DNA of 43,749 bases from Bacteroidales bacterium (GCA_013138975.1 WTBR01000065.1:1-43749); one strand, 5' to 3'. Shown: positions 16,658-26,534, counted from the first letter of the stretch. The notes: generated from the sequence alone by a model not told the origin. Translations and numbers: made by a program.

Positions 16658-18166
16658 ATGAAAAAAATTAAATCAATCTTAATTGCTAACCGAGGAGAAA
16701 TTGCAATTCGAATTTCAGAATCAGCTAAAAAGATGGGAATCAAAACTTTTGGGATTAAAACATCAAAAGAGCCAAGTGCATATTATCTGCAGTTTATGGA
16801 TGAGATTATTGATTTTACAGAAATTACGAATGACATTCCTGAATTCTTAGATATTGATAGAATAATATATTCGATTAAAGAATTTAATATTAATGCCGTG
16901 CATCCAGGATACGGATATTTAGCAGAGAATCCATATTTTGCTCAAAAATGTATTGATGAGAAAATAATATTTATTGGCCCCTCTCCTGATTCAATTTATA
17001 AATTAGGAAATAAAACAATTGCAAAACAATTGGCAAAAAGTCATAAAGTTCCTTTACTGGAAGGTAGCGAGGGTAATTTAAGAGATACAAAACACGCAAA
17101 ACAATTAGCAAAGAAAATTGGTTATCCGGTTATATTAAAAGCAGCTTCAGGTGGTGGTGGCAGAGGCATGCGAATAGTAGAAAAAGAAGAAGATATTGAA
17201 AAAATGCTTCGGATAGCTCAAAACGAAGCAGAAAAAGTATTTGCTGATCGATCTATGTTTATGGAAAAATATGTACGAAACCCTCGCCATATTGAATTTC
17301 AAATTCTTGCCGATCATTACGGAAATATTATTCATTTAGGGGAACGTGAATGCTCAATTCAACGAAAACATCAAAAATTAATTGAAGAATCACCTTCTAT
17401 TGCACTTAATGATGAGTTACGTGCAAAGATGGGCGAATCAGCAATTAATATTGCAAAAGCTTCAAAATACAGAAACGCAGGAACCGTTGAATTTCTGTTA
17501 GATGAATTGGGTGACTTTTATTTTATGGAAATGAATACCCGTATTCAAGTAGAACATCCTGTAACCGAAATGGTAACAGGCTTAGACTTGGTTGAATGGC
17601 AAATACGCATTGCTCAAGAAGAAAAACTTGATATAAAACAAGAGGATGTAAAACTTACCGGTTGGGCCATTGAATGCAGAATAAATGCTGAAGATGTTCA
17701 GTCAGGCTTTACTCCTTACCTTGGTACTATAGAAAAAATTAATTTTGCAAAGGGAAAGAACAATAGATTTGATACTGGTGTAACGGAAGGTTCAAACGTT
17801 ACCGGAAGTTTTGATTCGATGTTAGCCAAACTTATTTGCTATGGAGATACTCGTGAAAAAGCAATTAACAATTCGTTATTAGCATTAAACAAGCTGCAAA
17901 TTCAAGGCATTAAAACAACAATCCCATTTTGTAAAGCTGTTTTAAATCATCCCAAATTTAAAAAAGGAGATATTTCAACATCCTTTATATTAAAGGATAT
18001 GAAGCAATTATACTATCAGGAACAAGATGAAGAAATGATTGCTGCATTTTGGGCTGCCTTAAATCATAATGTTGAACTCGATATCGAAGATGAAACATAT
18101 GTTGATTATGAAAAAGGAAAAGAAATGACTCCTTGGTTAATTAATAAAAGATTAAAATCATTGTAA
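16658..18166 (+). CDS. accC: Biotin carboxylase subunit of acyl-CoA carboxylase
   Basis: 502 residues. ATP-dependent carboxylation of biotin. N-terminal Rossmann-like domain ILIANRGEIAIRI, glycine-rich ATP-grasp loop KAASGGGGRGMRIV (about 165-178), FMEKYVRNPRHIEFQILAD, GERECSIQRKHQKLIEESPS, and FMEMNTRIQVEHPVTEMVTG carrying the catalytic Glu/Asn/Arg cluster. The C-terminal extension beyond residue 450 (YYQEQDEEMIAAFWAALNHN) resembles the region that in propionyl-CoA-type enzymes contacts the partner, though there is no fused biotin domain. The symbol accC is used in the general sense. 44 bp downstream of the beta subunit and 2 bp before the carrier gene. Confidence 0.94.
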   Translation: MKKIKSILIANRGEIAIRISESAKKMGIKTFGIKTSKEPSAYYLQFMDEIIDFTEITNDIPEFLDIDRIIYSIKEFNINAVHPGYGYLAENPYFAQKCIDEKIIFIGPSPDSIYKLGNKTIAKQLAKSHKVPLLEGSEGNLRDTKHAKQLAKKIGYPVILKAASGGGGRGMRIVEKEEDIEKMLRIAQNEAEKVFADRSMFMEKYVRNPRHIEFQILADHYGNIIHLGERECSIQRKHQKLIEESPSIALNDELRAKMGESAINIAKASKYRNAGTVEFLLDELGDFYFMEMNTRIQVEHPVTEMVTGLDLVEWQIRIAQEEKLDIKQEDVKLTGWAIECRINAEDVQSGFTPYLGTIEKINFAKGKNNRFDTGVTEGSNVTGSFDSMLAKLICYGDTREKAINNSLLALNKLQIQGIKTTIPFCKAVLNHPKFKKGDISTSFILKDMKQLYYQEQDEEMIAAFWAALNHNVELDIEDETYVDYEKGKEMTPWLINKRLKSL

Positions 18167-18168
18167 TT

Positions 18169-18702
18169 ATGATATTTTCAAAATCAAAAAAAAGCAAACA
18201 AAAGTTCATCGCTTGTACCGAAAATAATAAAAAGTATGAGTTTAATAAACCAAAAGAACTTTTTATAAAACAAGGCAAAGAAAATTTACCAGTTGAAATA
18301 ATTACCGATAAACAAGGTTTTGTTTTTATTATTTGGAAAAAGAAAAAATATCTTGTTGATATCATCGATAAAAATCAAAATCAATATGAAATTCTTGTAA
18401 ATGGTGTGAGTTATTATATTTCTGTTGAATCACCCTTTTCGTATAAACGACGTAAATATCTCAATAAAAACAAAAAAGAATCGAAAGTTGAACAGATTCA
18501 TGCACCTATGCCGGGTAAAATTATTGAATTTCTTGTTGAAGAAAATCAAATAATTAAAGAAGGTGAACCCTTACTTATTTTAGAAGCAATGAAAATGCAA
18601 AACGAAATAACGTCAACTATTCAAGGTAAAATAAATAAAATAAATTTTCATCCAGATGATACAGTTATGAAAGATGATATTTTAATTGAAGTGGAAAAAT
18701 AA
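18169..18702 (+). CDS. Biotin carboxyl carrier protein of acyl-CoA carboxylase
   Basis: 177 residues. C-terminal biotinyl domain (about 108-177): HAPMPGKIIEFLVEENQIIKEG and LILEAMKMQNEI with the biotinylated Lys142 in the canonical AMKM. The N-terminal 100 residues are Lys-rich beta structure (FIIWKKKKYLVDIIDKNQNQYEILVNG), resembling the BT-type domain that docks biotin carboxylase to the carboxyltransferase in propionyl-CoA carboxylases. This makes the set a split version of PCC alpha. Start two bases after the biotin carboxylase stop; operon end marked by a strong hairpin at 18718-18747. Confidence 0.92.
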   Translation: MIFSKSKKSKQKFIACTENNKKYEFNKPKELFIKQGKENLPVEIITDKQGFVFIIWKKKKYLVDIIDKNQNQYEILVNGVSYYISVESPFSYKRRKYLNKNKKESKVEQIHAPMPGKIIEFLVEENQIIKEGEPLLILEAMKMQNEITSTIQGKINKINFHPDDTVMKDDILIEVEK

Positions 18703-18717
18703 CTTTCAGATAATAAA

Positions 18718-18747
18718 AAAAAGCGCAAGAAAATTCTTGCACTTTTT
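18718..18747. terminator. Bidirectional intrinsic terminator
   Basis: Arms AAAAAGCGCAAGAA (18718-18731) and TTCTTGCACTTTTT (18734-18747) pair fully with one wobble-type mismatch around a two-base loop, with A-tract and T-tract on either side. It lies between the convergent carrier-protein and DUF6438 genes and fits both directions. Confidence 0.9.
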
Positions 18748-18775
18748 ATTATAGCGATTTTCTATACTTTTTGAT

Positions 18776-19231
18776 CTAATCCATTTTTTCCCATTCTAAA
18801 ACATCAACAAGTTGTTTTAACTCTGTAATTAAGCCAGTTACAACTTTGGGAATTTTATCGTATGCCATAATTTTCTTAGTTTCACCATTCTTATGATATG
18901 AAATATATTTTGTGGGTAAATCTAAAAATTTAGATTGATATGCATCCTTAAGTTCAAAAAATGAAGCATTTTCAAAAGAAGTAACCAATTCGTTAAGCTT
19001 TTCTTTTTCAATAGTACTTTTAAAATTTCCAATTTTATCTAAATGTTCTTTACCATTTAATAATGCTGTTCCATCAGAATAAATCTGTAAATGATAAACA
19101 GGACAAGTACCATAACAAGATGTAGTTTCTAGTTCAAATATTAGTTTATTGTTTGTATTTTTCTTTAAAACAGAACAATTACTAAATAGAATTGTTAAAA
19201 TAAAAGCAAAAATATAATAACTATGTTTCAT
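18776..19231 (-). CDS. DUF6438 lipoprotein
   Basis: 151 residues. Lipoprotein signal ending FSNC at about Cys19, then the domain hallmark TTSCYGTCPVYHLQIYSDGTALLNG (about 37-61), i.e. CxGxCPxYxLxIxxDG, which identifies DUF6438. The two cysteines in the motif may form a disulfide. Function of the family is unknown; widespread in Bacteroidota envelopes. Single gene, divergent from the T9SS peptidase. Confidence 0.88.
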   Translation of the reverse strand: MKHSYYIFAFILTILFSNCSVLKKNTNNKLIFELETTSCYGTCPVYHLQIYSDGTALLNGKEHLDKIGNFKSTIEKEKLNELVTSFENASFFELKDAYQSKFLDLPTKYISYHKNGETKKIMAYDKIPKVVTGLITELKQLVDVLEWEKMD

Positions 19232-19323
19232 GACTTTTTTTTATAGATTAATAATATTTTTAATAATTTAAAGTAAATTGCAAGATTAATTTATTGACTA
19301 ATATTGACTAAAATTAACAAAAA

Positions 19324-22092
19324 ATGAAAACAAAACTACCAATTTTTTTAGTATTTCTATTATCTACGAGTTTTTTATATGCTCAGCAGTTTGAAAGAAC
19401 TACAGATAAGAAACTAAATCCAGACATTAAAATTTATGAAAGTGGCAAGCAGGAAAATATTTATATTCCGGCACGTGCAAAAACAAAATCAAGCAAAGAG
19501 TCAACAGCAGTATTTGAAATTACCTATACAGGGTTTTCAGAGGATGCAAAAGCAGCTTTTCAAGCAGCAGCAGATATATGGTCGAATTTAATAAGTTCAC
19601 CTGTACCTATTACAATTGATGCTCACTGGGAAGTTATGGAATCTGGTGTTTTAGGTTCAAGTGGATCACCTGAGCTTTTTAAGAATTTTAAAAATGCACC
19701 ATTTAAAGATACTTGGTATAAACCAACTGTCGCAAATAGATTAGTAGGGGTTGACTTAAATCCGGACGATTTTGATATGGTAATTACATATAGTAGCACT
19801 GCTAATTGGTATTTAGGTACAGATGGTAATGCTCGCTTTCAAACAGACTTTGTATCAGTTGTATTACATGAAATAGGTCATGGTTTAGGTTTTGCTGGTG
19901 GAGCTTGGAGAAGTAATGATCTTACTCTAGGTGGTATAGGTTATACTGATGGTGGAGACATTCGTTATCCAGTTGCATTTGATCATTTTATGTATAACGT
20001 TGATCAAGAACTTTTAATGGACTCAACTCTTTTTGAAAATCCATCTGCAGAGTTATTATCTGAGTTTACATCTAATGATGTGTTTTTTGACAGCCCGTTA
20101 AGCAATGAAGCAAATGGAGGTACACCAGTTGAGTTATATGCACCATCAACATGGAGTGGCGGTTCCAGTATATCGCATCTTGGCGAGATATATAATAATA
20201 CAGAACATGCATTAATGACTTATGCAATTGGAACGGGAGAAGCAGAACATGATCCAGGTTCAATTACTATGGGAATATTTGCCGAATATGGTTGGGTAGG
20301 TACGAGATTTATGCATGATCAATTTATAGATATAGAAACATGGTCTGAACCTCTTACAGTTAATGCTGAAATATTTGCTGATACGGCTCTTGCTGATAAT
20401 TCGGTATTTTTGCATTATTCAATTGATAATTTTGATACTGAAACTAAAGTATCAATGACTACATTAAATGATACTTTATTCACTTATGATATACCTGTTT
20501 TAGCAGATGATACTGTGTGGTATTATATTGAGGCAAAATCAAAATTAGATAGATATTATTTCTATCCAAGTCAGGGTGAAGGTTCAATAGATGCATCATT
20601 TATCGGCAATGCTTTTTATTTTATTAACGGTCCTGATAATATAGATCCTGTATTAGTTTATGAACAAGAAATAACTGATATTTTCAATTTCGCACAAACA
20701 TTTGAAATAGCAGTAAATGCTGACGATAACATAGGTATTGATTCTGTTCTTGTAGAATATAAAATCAATGATAATGCTGTGAAATCATTAAAAATACCTT
20801 TTGTAAGTAATAGTCCAACTGATTTGCCAAAATATGAGATCAATATCTCTTTGTTAGGTGAAACATTAAATGATATGGATACTTTGTTTTATAAAATTGT
20901 TGCCATTGATTCATCATCTAATACTAATAGCTCAACTTTACCTGAATCTGGGTATTATGAGATATTAATTCACGAAATATATGCAGCTGAAACAAGTACT
21001 ATTATTAATTTTAATGAAACTGTTGATGAAAATAAATTTCTTTTTAATGGTTTCACAGTTAGTCAACCAACAGATTTCGATTCAAAAGGATTACATAGTC
21101 CACATCCTTATGACGCAGGTGGCGATTACGAAAATAATGAAATAGAATATACCGCAACTTTGAAATTGCCAATAATTCTTGGAGAATCTACAAAAATTAG
21201 ATTTGAAGAAGTTGTTATTGTTGAACCTGGAAGTGGTGTACCTTATGGAGAGGATGATTTCTGGGATTATGTAATTATTCAAGGTTCTAAGGACTCAGGT
21301 AAAACTTGGCATGATTTTGCTGATGGTTATGATAGTTCTATCGATCCATCTTTTACTAGCGCTTTTAATAATGAGAATGATGGTTCTGAAAGCATGTATT
21401 TGTGGCATACAATTGGTCTTCTTGAAAATGAAAATTTAATTGTAGGTGATGAAGTATTGATTCGTTTCAAATTATGGTCTGATCCAGCAGCAATTGGATG
21501 GGGATGGGCAATAGACAATATTTCTATTCAAAATGATATAGAAGCTCCTACAGCTCCTACATCACTAGCAACCACTGAAATTACAAGTGCAAGCATAAGT
21601 TTAATTTGGTCATCATCTACAGATAATTTTGAAGTTGAAGATTATTTGTTATATAAAGATGATGTTTTAATTAAGGAATTAAGTGATACAATTTATGGAG
21701 TTACAAGATTGGAAGAATTAATAGTATATTCTTTTTATGTTAAAGCTAGAGATATATTTGGTAATATTTCTGAAGCGAGCGATACTATTTACCCTAAAAC
21801 AGATTCTTCAGTTGGTATTGAGGATATAGAGGATAATGCAAAACATATAAAAGTTTATCCAAATCCTGCTACTGGTTATTTCAATATAGAATTTAAGTCT
21901 GAAGAAATAATAAATGAGCTAAATATTTCAATTTATAGCATTGACGGTAAATTAGTATATTCAAATAATAAACTAATAAATGATAATTTTATCGAAGAAC
22001 AAATCAATGTTAAAAATATGAATACTGGTATTTACATAATAAAACTAAATACTGGGAAAAATATAATAACGGAAAGATTACTTATTAAGTAA
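19324..22092 (+). CDS. Secreted zinc metallopeptidase with type IX secretion domain
   Basis: 922 residues. Signal peptide 1-20 (cleavage before QQF). Peptidase region about 60-340 with zinc motif HEIGHGLGF (His182, Glu183, His186; third ligand position less certain) and a LMTYAIGTGEAEHDP segment that may include the Met-turn. Residues 340-545 look Ig-like. About 550-735 form a jelly-roll-like domain containing WDYVIIQGSKDSGKTWHDF, similar to accessory domains of immune inhibitor A-type peptidases. A fibronectin III domain starts near 740 (EAPTAPTSLATTEI), and a T9SS type A sorting domain from about 841 (HIKVYPNPATGYFNIEF to the terminal ITERLLIK). Likely secreted and anchored on or released from the surface. 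Exact peptidase family uncertain. Confidence 0.92.
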   Translation: MKTKLPIFLVFLLSTSFLYAQQFERTTDKKLNPDIKIYESGKQENIYIPARAKTKSSKESTAVFEITYTGFSEDAKAAFQAAADIWSNLISSPVPITIDAHWEVMESGVLGSSGSPELFKNFKNAPFKDTWYKPTVANRLVGVDLNPDDFDMVITYSSTANWYLGTDGNARFQTDFVSVVLHEIGHGLGFAGGAWRSNDLTLGGIGYTDGGDIRYPVAFDHFMYNVDQELLMDSTLFENPSAELLSEFTSNDVFFDSPLSNEANGGTPVELYAPSTWSGGSSISHLGEIYNNTEHALMTYAIGTGEAEHDPGSITMGIFAEYGWVGTRFMHDQFIDIETWSEPLTVNAEIFADTALADNSVFLHYSIDNFDTETKVSMTTLNDTLFTYDIPVLADDTVWYYIEAKSKLDRYYFYPSQGEGSIDASFIGNAFYFINGPDNIDPVLVYEQEITDIFNFAQTFEIAVNADDNIGIDSVLVEYKINDNAVKSLKIPFVSNSPTDLPKYEINISLLGETLNDMDTLFYKIVAIDSSSNTNSSTLPESGYYEILIHEIYAAETSTIINFNETVDENKFLFNGFTVSQPTDFDSKGLHSPHPYDAGGDYENNEIEYTATLKLPIILGESTKIRFEEVVIVEPGSGVPYGEDDFWDYVIIQGSKDSGKTWHDFADGYDSSIDPSFTSAFNNENDGSESMYLWHTIGLLENENLIVGDEVLIRFKLWSDPAAIGWGWAIDNISIQNDIEAPTAPTSLATTEITSASISLIWSSSTDNFEVEDYLLYKDDVLIKELSDTIYGVTRLEELIVYSFYVKARDIFGNISEASDTIYPKTDSSVGIEDIEDNAKHIKVYPNPATGYFNIEFKSEEIINELNISIYSIDGKLVYSNNKLINDNFIEEQINVKNMNTGIYIIKLNTGKNIITERLLIK

Positions 22093-22108
22093 AATAAGTA
22101 AAATAAAT

Positions 22109-22147
22109 AAAGGGCTGGCAATTTAATTATAATTGCCAGCCTTTTTT
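22109..22147 (+). terminator. Intrinsic terminator of the T9SS peptidase gene
   Basis: GGCTGGCAATT (22113-22123), seven-base loop, AATTGCCAGCC (22131-22141), then a run of six T. A perfect 11-bp stem 20 bases after the stop codon. Confidence 0.93.
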
Positions 22148-22202
22148 ATATCAGGTCTTGGATTTATTTATTACAATTGCATTATTATAAATTTAACATT
22201 CT

Positions 22203-22997
22203 ATGGAATCAATTAAAAATATATTTTTTGCTGATAAATATTTTACAAAAGATAACAGTAGGATATTTATTGATAAACTATTTTTAAATACACGTTGGTA
22301 TTTCTGTTTTAAATATATTTTACTTGTTTTTAAAAACAGAAGATTAGCATTAAAAGGAATTTATGACAGAAAATCGTGGGCTCTCTCCTCTTTAGACGTA
22401 TTTAAATTAATCGAGAATTGTGGTGGAAAATTTCAAATTCAAGGAATCGATAACATTAGAAACTGTAAAGAACCCGTAGTATTTATTTGCAATCATATGA
22501 GTGCTATGGAATCAATGATTTTCCCTTGTATAATTGCTCCCTTTTGCGAATTAACATTTGTTGTAAAGGAGAGTTTAACAACTCATCCATTTTTTGGACC
22601 TGTTATGCGAGCTCGAAAACCTATTGCGGTAGGAAGATCAAATTCAAGAGAAGATTTAATGTTAGTGCTGAAAACCGGAAAAGAGTATTTAGAAAAGGGT
22701 ACATCAATCGTGATTTTTCCACAAGGTGGACGACGCAATATTTTTAAACCCGAAGAATTTAACTCCCTTGGAGTAAAGTTAGCTAAATCGGCAGGTATGA
22801 AAGTTATTCCTATTGCATTAAAAACTGATTTTTGGGGCAATGGAAAAATTATAAAAGATTTTGGGCCAATAAGAAGAAAACGAGATATTAAGATTACTAT
22901 TGGGGAACCTATTGAAATTACAGGAAATGGCAAAAAGCAAAATGACCAAATAATAGAATTTATTGGAACGAAATTAGAAGAGTGGAGTAAAAATTAA
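22203..22997 (+). CDS. PlsC-like 1-acylglycerol-3-phosphate acyltransferase
   Basis: 264 residues. Lysophospholipid acyltransferase fold: motif I is CNHMSAMES with His98 and an acidic residue at +5, here Glu103 instead of the commoner Asp (NHX4E, not NHX4D). Motif II VMRARKPIAVGRS, motif III FPQGGRRNIF in place of FPEGTR, and motif IV VIPIALKTDFWGNG are all recognisable. NHMS(T/A)-x-E variants form a known subgroup in several phyla. The substrate may be a lysophospholipid or an unusual polar lipid. No strong membrane segment; a peripheral inner-membrane protein. The last four bases overlap the convergent methyltransferase gene. Confidence 0.88.
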   Translation: MESIKNIFFADKYFTKDNSRIFIDKLFLNTRWYFCFKYILLVFKNRRLALKGIYDRKSWALSSLDVFKLIENCGGKFQIQGIDNIRNCKEPVVFICNHMSAMESMIFPCIIAPFCELTFVVKESLTTHPFFGPVMRARKPIAVGRSNSREDLMLVLKTGKEYLEKGTSIVIFPQGGRRNIFKPEEFNSLGVKLAKSAGMKVIPIALKTDFWGNGKIIKDFGPIRRKRDIKITIGEPIEITGNGKKQNDQIIEFIGTKLEEWSKN

Positions 22998-23620
22998 ATC
23001 TTTTTACAAATCACATTAAAACAATTTAATGGCTTTTCATCTTTCATATGTTTAATTGGCTCTTCAATTTTTGAAATGTCTATTATATTATAATTTCCAA
23101 AATCATTTAAAATACTTTCCGAATTATAGAAATGCAGTTCAATTCCATTTTCTAACTTTTTAGTATTTTCACTTATTAAGTTACCGCTAAATCCTTCGAT
23201 GGAATCAATGGAAACAACTGTAAAAAACATTATTCCATTTTGATCTAATAAATTATAACAATTATTTAAAATTCTTGCTCTTTCCTGTTTAGTAAATAAA
23301 TGCAAGGTGGCATAGCAAAAAATGGCTTCATAAGTTTCATTGTCAAATGGAATATCGGTTATAGAGCCATGATAAATGTTAAAGTTCAGATTATTTTTTC
23401 GTGCTAATTCAATTGCAGTTTCAGATATCTCTACTCCAGAGACATTAAATCCAGTATCAATAAAATGTTTTGCATTACGTCCATATCCAACACCTGGTAT
23501 TAGAATTTTATTAAGATTCTTTTCTTGAAATAATTTGGAAGCAATTATTGCAGAATCCGATGGATGAAATTCCCAGAGAGTACCTCTTTCAATAAATAGT
23601 TTTTCCCAGAAGTTTGTCAT
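22994..23620 (-). CDS. Class I SAM-dependent methyltransferase
   Basis: 208 residues from MTNFWEKLFIERG; an in-frame ATG ten codons earlier (23650) would overlap the upstream gene. Rossmann methyltransferase: motif I ILIPGVGYGRNAKHF (instead of the usual DxGxGxG), acidic residue at the end of beta 2 in VSGVEIS, GSITDIPFDNETYEAIFCYATLHLF as motifs II-III. The opening FWEKLFIERGTLWEFHPSDSA resembles the tellurite-resistance/thiopurine methyltransferase group. Substrate unknown. Downstream of and probably co-transcribed with the Dabb-protein gene. Confidence 0.88.
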   Translation of the reverse strand: MTNFWEKLFIERGTLWEFHPSDSAIIASKLFQEKNLNKILIPGVGYGRNAKHFIDTGFNVSGVEISETAIELARKNNLNFNIYHGSITDIPFDNETYEAIFCYATLHLFTKQERARILNNCYNLLDQNGIMFFTVVSIDSIEGFSGNLISENTKKLENGIELHFYNSESILNDFGNYNIIDISKIEEPIKHMKDEKPLNCFNVICKKI

Positions 23621-23639
23621 TTCATTTTTTCTGTTAAAA

Positions 23640-23942
23640 TTAGATAACATAATCGACTAATCGTCTTTCACTTCTACAAGATAAAACAAATGGTTTTACC
23701 TTTTCATGTTCAGGATGTATTTGATAAGCCTTAAGATCTTCTTTCGATTTAAATTCTGAGTATAAGATAACATCAGATGAATTTTCTATATCACTAAAAT
23801 CAATTCCAACTTCTAATTTCACTAAACCCGGAATTTTTCCATTCAAATCTTCTAGCATTAATTTTATTTTTGCTGCATTTTCTTCCTTTGATTTTCCATT
23901 TTCAGAATTTTTAAGTTTCCACATCACTATATGTTTTATCAT
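23640..23942 (-). CDS. Dabb (stress-responsive alpha/beta barrel) protein
   Basis: 100 residues, full length for the family. Opening MIKHIVMWKLKNS and the middle LEVGIDFSDIENSSDVILYSEFKSKEDLKAYQIHPEHEKV are the standard Dabb pattern, with the characteristic HPxHxKV. Small ferredoxin-like dimer; many members are of unknown function. First gene of a two-gene unit with the methyltransferase. Confidence 0.93.
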   Translation of the reverse strand: MIKHIVMWKLKNSENGKSKEENAAKIKLMLEDLNGKIPGLVKLEVGIDFSDIENSSDVILYSEFKSKEDLKAYQIHPEHEKVKPFVLSCRSERRLVDYVI

Positions 23943-23987
23943 AAGTATTTTCTAAATTATTAATTTCTAAACAATGTAAAAATATAA

Positions 23988-24020
23988 AAAAAGACCCAAT
24001 ATAATATATTGAGTCTTTTT
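23988..24020 (-). terminator. Intrinsic terminator of the DUF5916 gene
   Basis: Arms of 16 bases (23988-24003 and 24005-24020) with one non-match. On the minus strand that position becomes a G-U pair, giving a continuous stem ending in a T-run, whereas on the plus strand it is an A-C mismatch. This supports use as terminator of the minus-strand gene ending at 24042. Confidence 0.85.
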
Positions 24021-24041
24021 GTGAGCTTGTGTATACCCTTT

Positions 24042-26534
24042 TTATTTTTTAACTAAATATTGGTAATCTAAATAAAATAAAATTTTAAACGAGATACTAT
24101 TATTAGTTGATGATTCAAATACGGTATTATTAAAATTATCTACAAAATTATTTACAATATCTGTTTCATTGGTATATATCGCGTTTTTCCATACAAGTGC
24201 TAATTCACTTCCGGGCGCAAATCGCCATAGATATTTCATGTCAACAGTAAAAGCATTATAGTTGTTATTCTCTTCGTTGCCATAAGTATCATAGCCAATG
24301 GATTCACTTAAAGAACCATCTTCTTGTAATGTAAAGAAATCGCTATACTTAACTTTACTCCAATAATGTCGTACCCTTAGGCTTAAAGACATTTTATTTG
24401 TGAAAATATAATTTGTATTTAAGGTATTTACTGTAGTAGACTGATCTCTTTCTCCAAAATTTATTATTGTATTTCCGGTAAGTTCTTCTTCATAGTCTTC
24501 AATATATCCATAAGAATTATATTGTCTTTGAATATTCATATTATAGGAAAGCAACCATTTGTCACTAAATCTTATTCGTGGTCCAATTCCAAACCAATAT
24601 CCATACTGATCATAATCTAAGGCTTCTAATCCGCCAAAATTAATATCAAAAGCTAACACTTTTCGGTAATCGGTAGAGATCCACATATTTCCATTTGATG
24701 ATTTTGGTCTTTTATATTTCCACCCATCCACCCTGGGTTCAAAATAATCATACCCTTCAAAAGGCCTAAAGCTAACAAATAAACCAGCATGAAGATAACG
24801 TTTTGTAAAGGTTGTATTTGTGTGAAACCTTATATTAAAGTCAGTATAATTTTTGGGTTTGTATAAACTTGAATGAGTAAGTGATAATTCATTGCGCCAA
24901 TTTAAAACTTTCCAAAATGGTTTATTAATGTTGTAACTTAACTCCAAATCCCACATTGATTCATTATTACTTCGAATAAACCCCATATCATTAGGGTCAT
25001 ATGTATCAGATTCAACATTATGTGAAACTTCGAATAGGAAATTCCCTTTGGTTTTTGCAAACTGAAAAAAGTAAGTATGGCCTAAATCTGTAGAATCAGT
25101 ATAAATCTGACTTAATGCTCCCCTACCAAATATCTGGTAAGAGTTTTCTTTATTCATTAGCTTTAATTCTGCTGCTGTAACATTTGCAGTATAATCAATT
25201 CCATCATACATCACATTTGTATTAGCCAAACTAAGGTATGAATTATTCTTTAAGGATTGATCAATAACGATCATATTATAATTTGTAAATCCTTGTGTTC
25301 GGTAATTTCTTTTTTTATTGTAAAAGCTTGTATCAATACCAATAATCTCTTTTATAGCCATGGTGTCTTGAATTATTGCGTCACTTGCACCTGTCATCGC
25401 ATTTAAAAATCCAATTCCTAATCCAAAATCAGTTCTTCCGGAAATTTTAGTAGCATTAATTAATTTTGTTGTAATTGGATTTTCATCTATTTCTTCATTT
25501 TCATTTAGAAACCCATCATTATATGTGCTATCAATTAGTTTAGGTCGTCCACCTATCCTTCTTGAGTAAAAAATTCCACCTTTATTGAACAGCTCTGTAC
25601 CTTCTGTAAAAAATTGTCGTTTCTCATCATATCTGACCTCAAAGGCCGATAAATTAAGTATTTCATCATCGGATTGTACTTGACTAAAATCAGGGATTAA
25701 AATCATATCCAAAGTAAAACTTTGACTTATTCCCCATTTTAAATCCATCCCTGCATTAAAATTCTTATTCCAATTATTGCTTTCGCCATCATGATTAAAA
25801 TAGGTAGACAAATAAGGTGAAACAGATAAACGTAAAGGAGGATTAATATTTTTGATTCCTTGAATTTTACCCATCTGATTTATCAAGCCTTGTGTATTTA
25901 CATCTACAAAGTTCCAGGAACTTAATTCTCTATATCGTCTTATTTTTCTAAAAAAGTTAATTCCCCATGATTGTATATCCTTTTGAGAAAATCTTAAAGC
26001 GGAGTATGGAATCTTCATTTCAACGATCCAGCCTTTATCTGTAATTTTCACTTTGCTATCCCAAACAGCATCCCAATTTTCATCTTGATTATCTGCATTA
26101 TGCTTTATATCCGATTGAATACCTGAAGCTGAAACCGTAAATTCAAAAGCATTAACACCATCATTGAATGTACTTAATAAAACCGTAAACATATCAGAAT
26201 TAATACGCCAAGGATCATCTCTTTCTCCTAAGTCTTTTATTATACTATCAGGATTCGTATCATATAAAATCGCCCCAAAATAAATTGCCTTGTCATCATA
26301 AATTACTTTTACTTCGGTAGGCAACGATGGTTTTTTCCCATTATAAGGTTCGAACTGAATAAAATCTTTTGCAATTGTAGCATTTATCCAAGCAGGGTCA
26401 TTTAATATTCCATCAATTTTTGGAGATTCTGACACTCTTGTTATGTTATGTGTCCGCTTTTCGTTATTCAGTGATTTTGCTGTAAAATTTGACATAAATA
26501 TTACAACAACAATTAACATTATTCCTTTCCTCAC
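24042..26534 (-). CDS. DUF5916 outer-membrane protein with CBM9-like domain
   Basis: 830 residues. The start shown is GTG (26534-26532), giving a basic n-region RKG; an ATG five codons later (26519) is an alternative. After the signal peptide, residues about 30-225 form a CBM9-like beta-sandwich (SPKIDGILNDPAWINA, KVIYDDKAIYFGAILYD, DNQDENWDAVWDSKVKITDKGWIVEMKIPYSALRF). The remaining 600 residues are the DUF5916 beta-barrel, rich in alternating aromatic strands (RRIGGRPKLID, YWFGIGPRIRFSDKWLLSYNMNIQRQY) and ending FYLDYQYLVKK. Probably an outer-membrane protein that binds a glycan or works with it. Single gene with its own terminator. Confidence 0.9.
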   Translation of the reverse strand: MRKGIMLIVVVIFMSNFTAKSLNNEKRTHNITRVSESPKIDGILNDPAWINATIAKDFIQFEPYNGKKPSLPTEVKVIYDDKAIYFGAILYDTNPDSIIKDLGERDDPWRINSDMFTVLLSTFNDGVNAFEFTVSASGIQSDIKHNADNQDENWDAVWDSKVKITDKGWIVEMKIPYSALRFSQKDIQSWGINFFRKIRRYRELSSWNFVDVNTQGLINQMGKIQGIKNINPPLRLSVSPYLSTYFNHDGESNNWNKNFNAGMDLKWGISQSFTLDMILIPDFSQVQSDDEILNLSAFEVRYDEKRQFFTEGTELFNKGGIFYSRRIGGRPKLIDSTYNDGFLNENEEIDENPITTKLINATKISGRTDFGLGIGFLNAMTGASDAIIQDTMAIKEIIGIDTSFYNKKRNYRTQGFTNYNMIVIDQSLKNNSYLSLANTNVMYDGIDYTANVTAAELKLMNKENSYQIFGRGALSQIYTDSTDLGHTYFFQFAKTKGNFLFEVSHNVESDTYDPNDMGFIRSNNESMWDLELSYNINKPFWKVLNWRNELSLTHSSLYKPKNYTDFNIRFHTNTTFTKRYLHAGLFVSFRPFEGYDYFEPRVDGWKYKRPKSSNGNMWISTDYRKVLAFDINFGGLEALDYDQYGYWFGIGPRIRFSDKWLLSYNMNIQRQYNSYGYIEDYEEELTGNTIINFGERDQSTTVNTLNTNYIFTNKMSLSLRVRHYWSKVKYSDFFTLQEDGSLSESIGYDTYGNEENNNYNAFTVDMKYLWRFAPGSELALVWKNAIYTNETDIVNNFVDNFNNTVFESSTNNSISFKILFYLDYQYLVKK

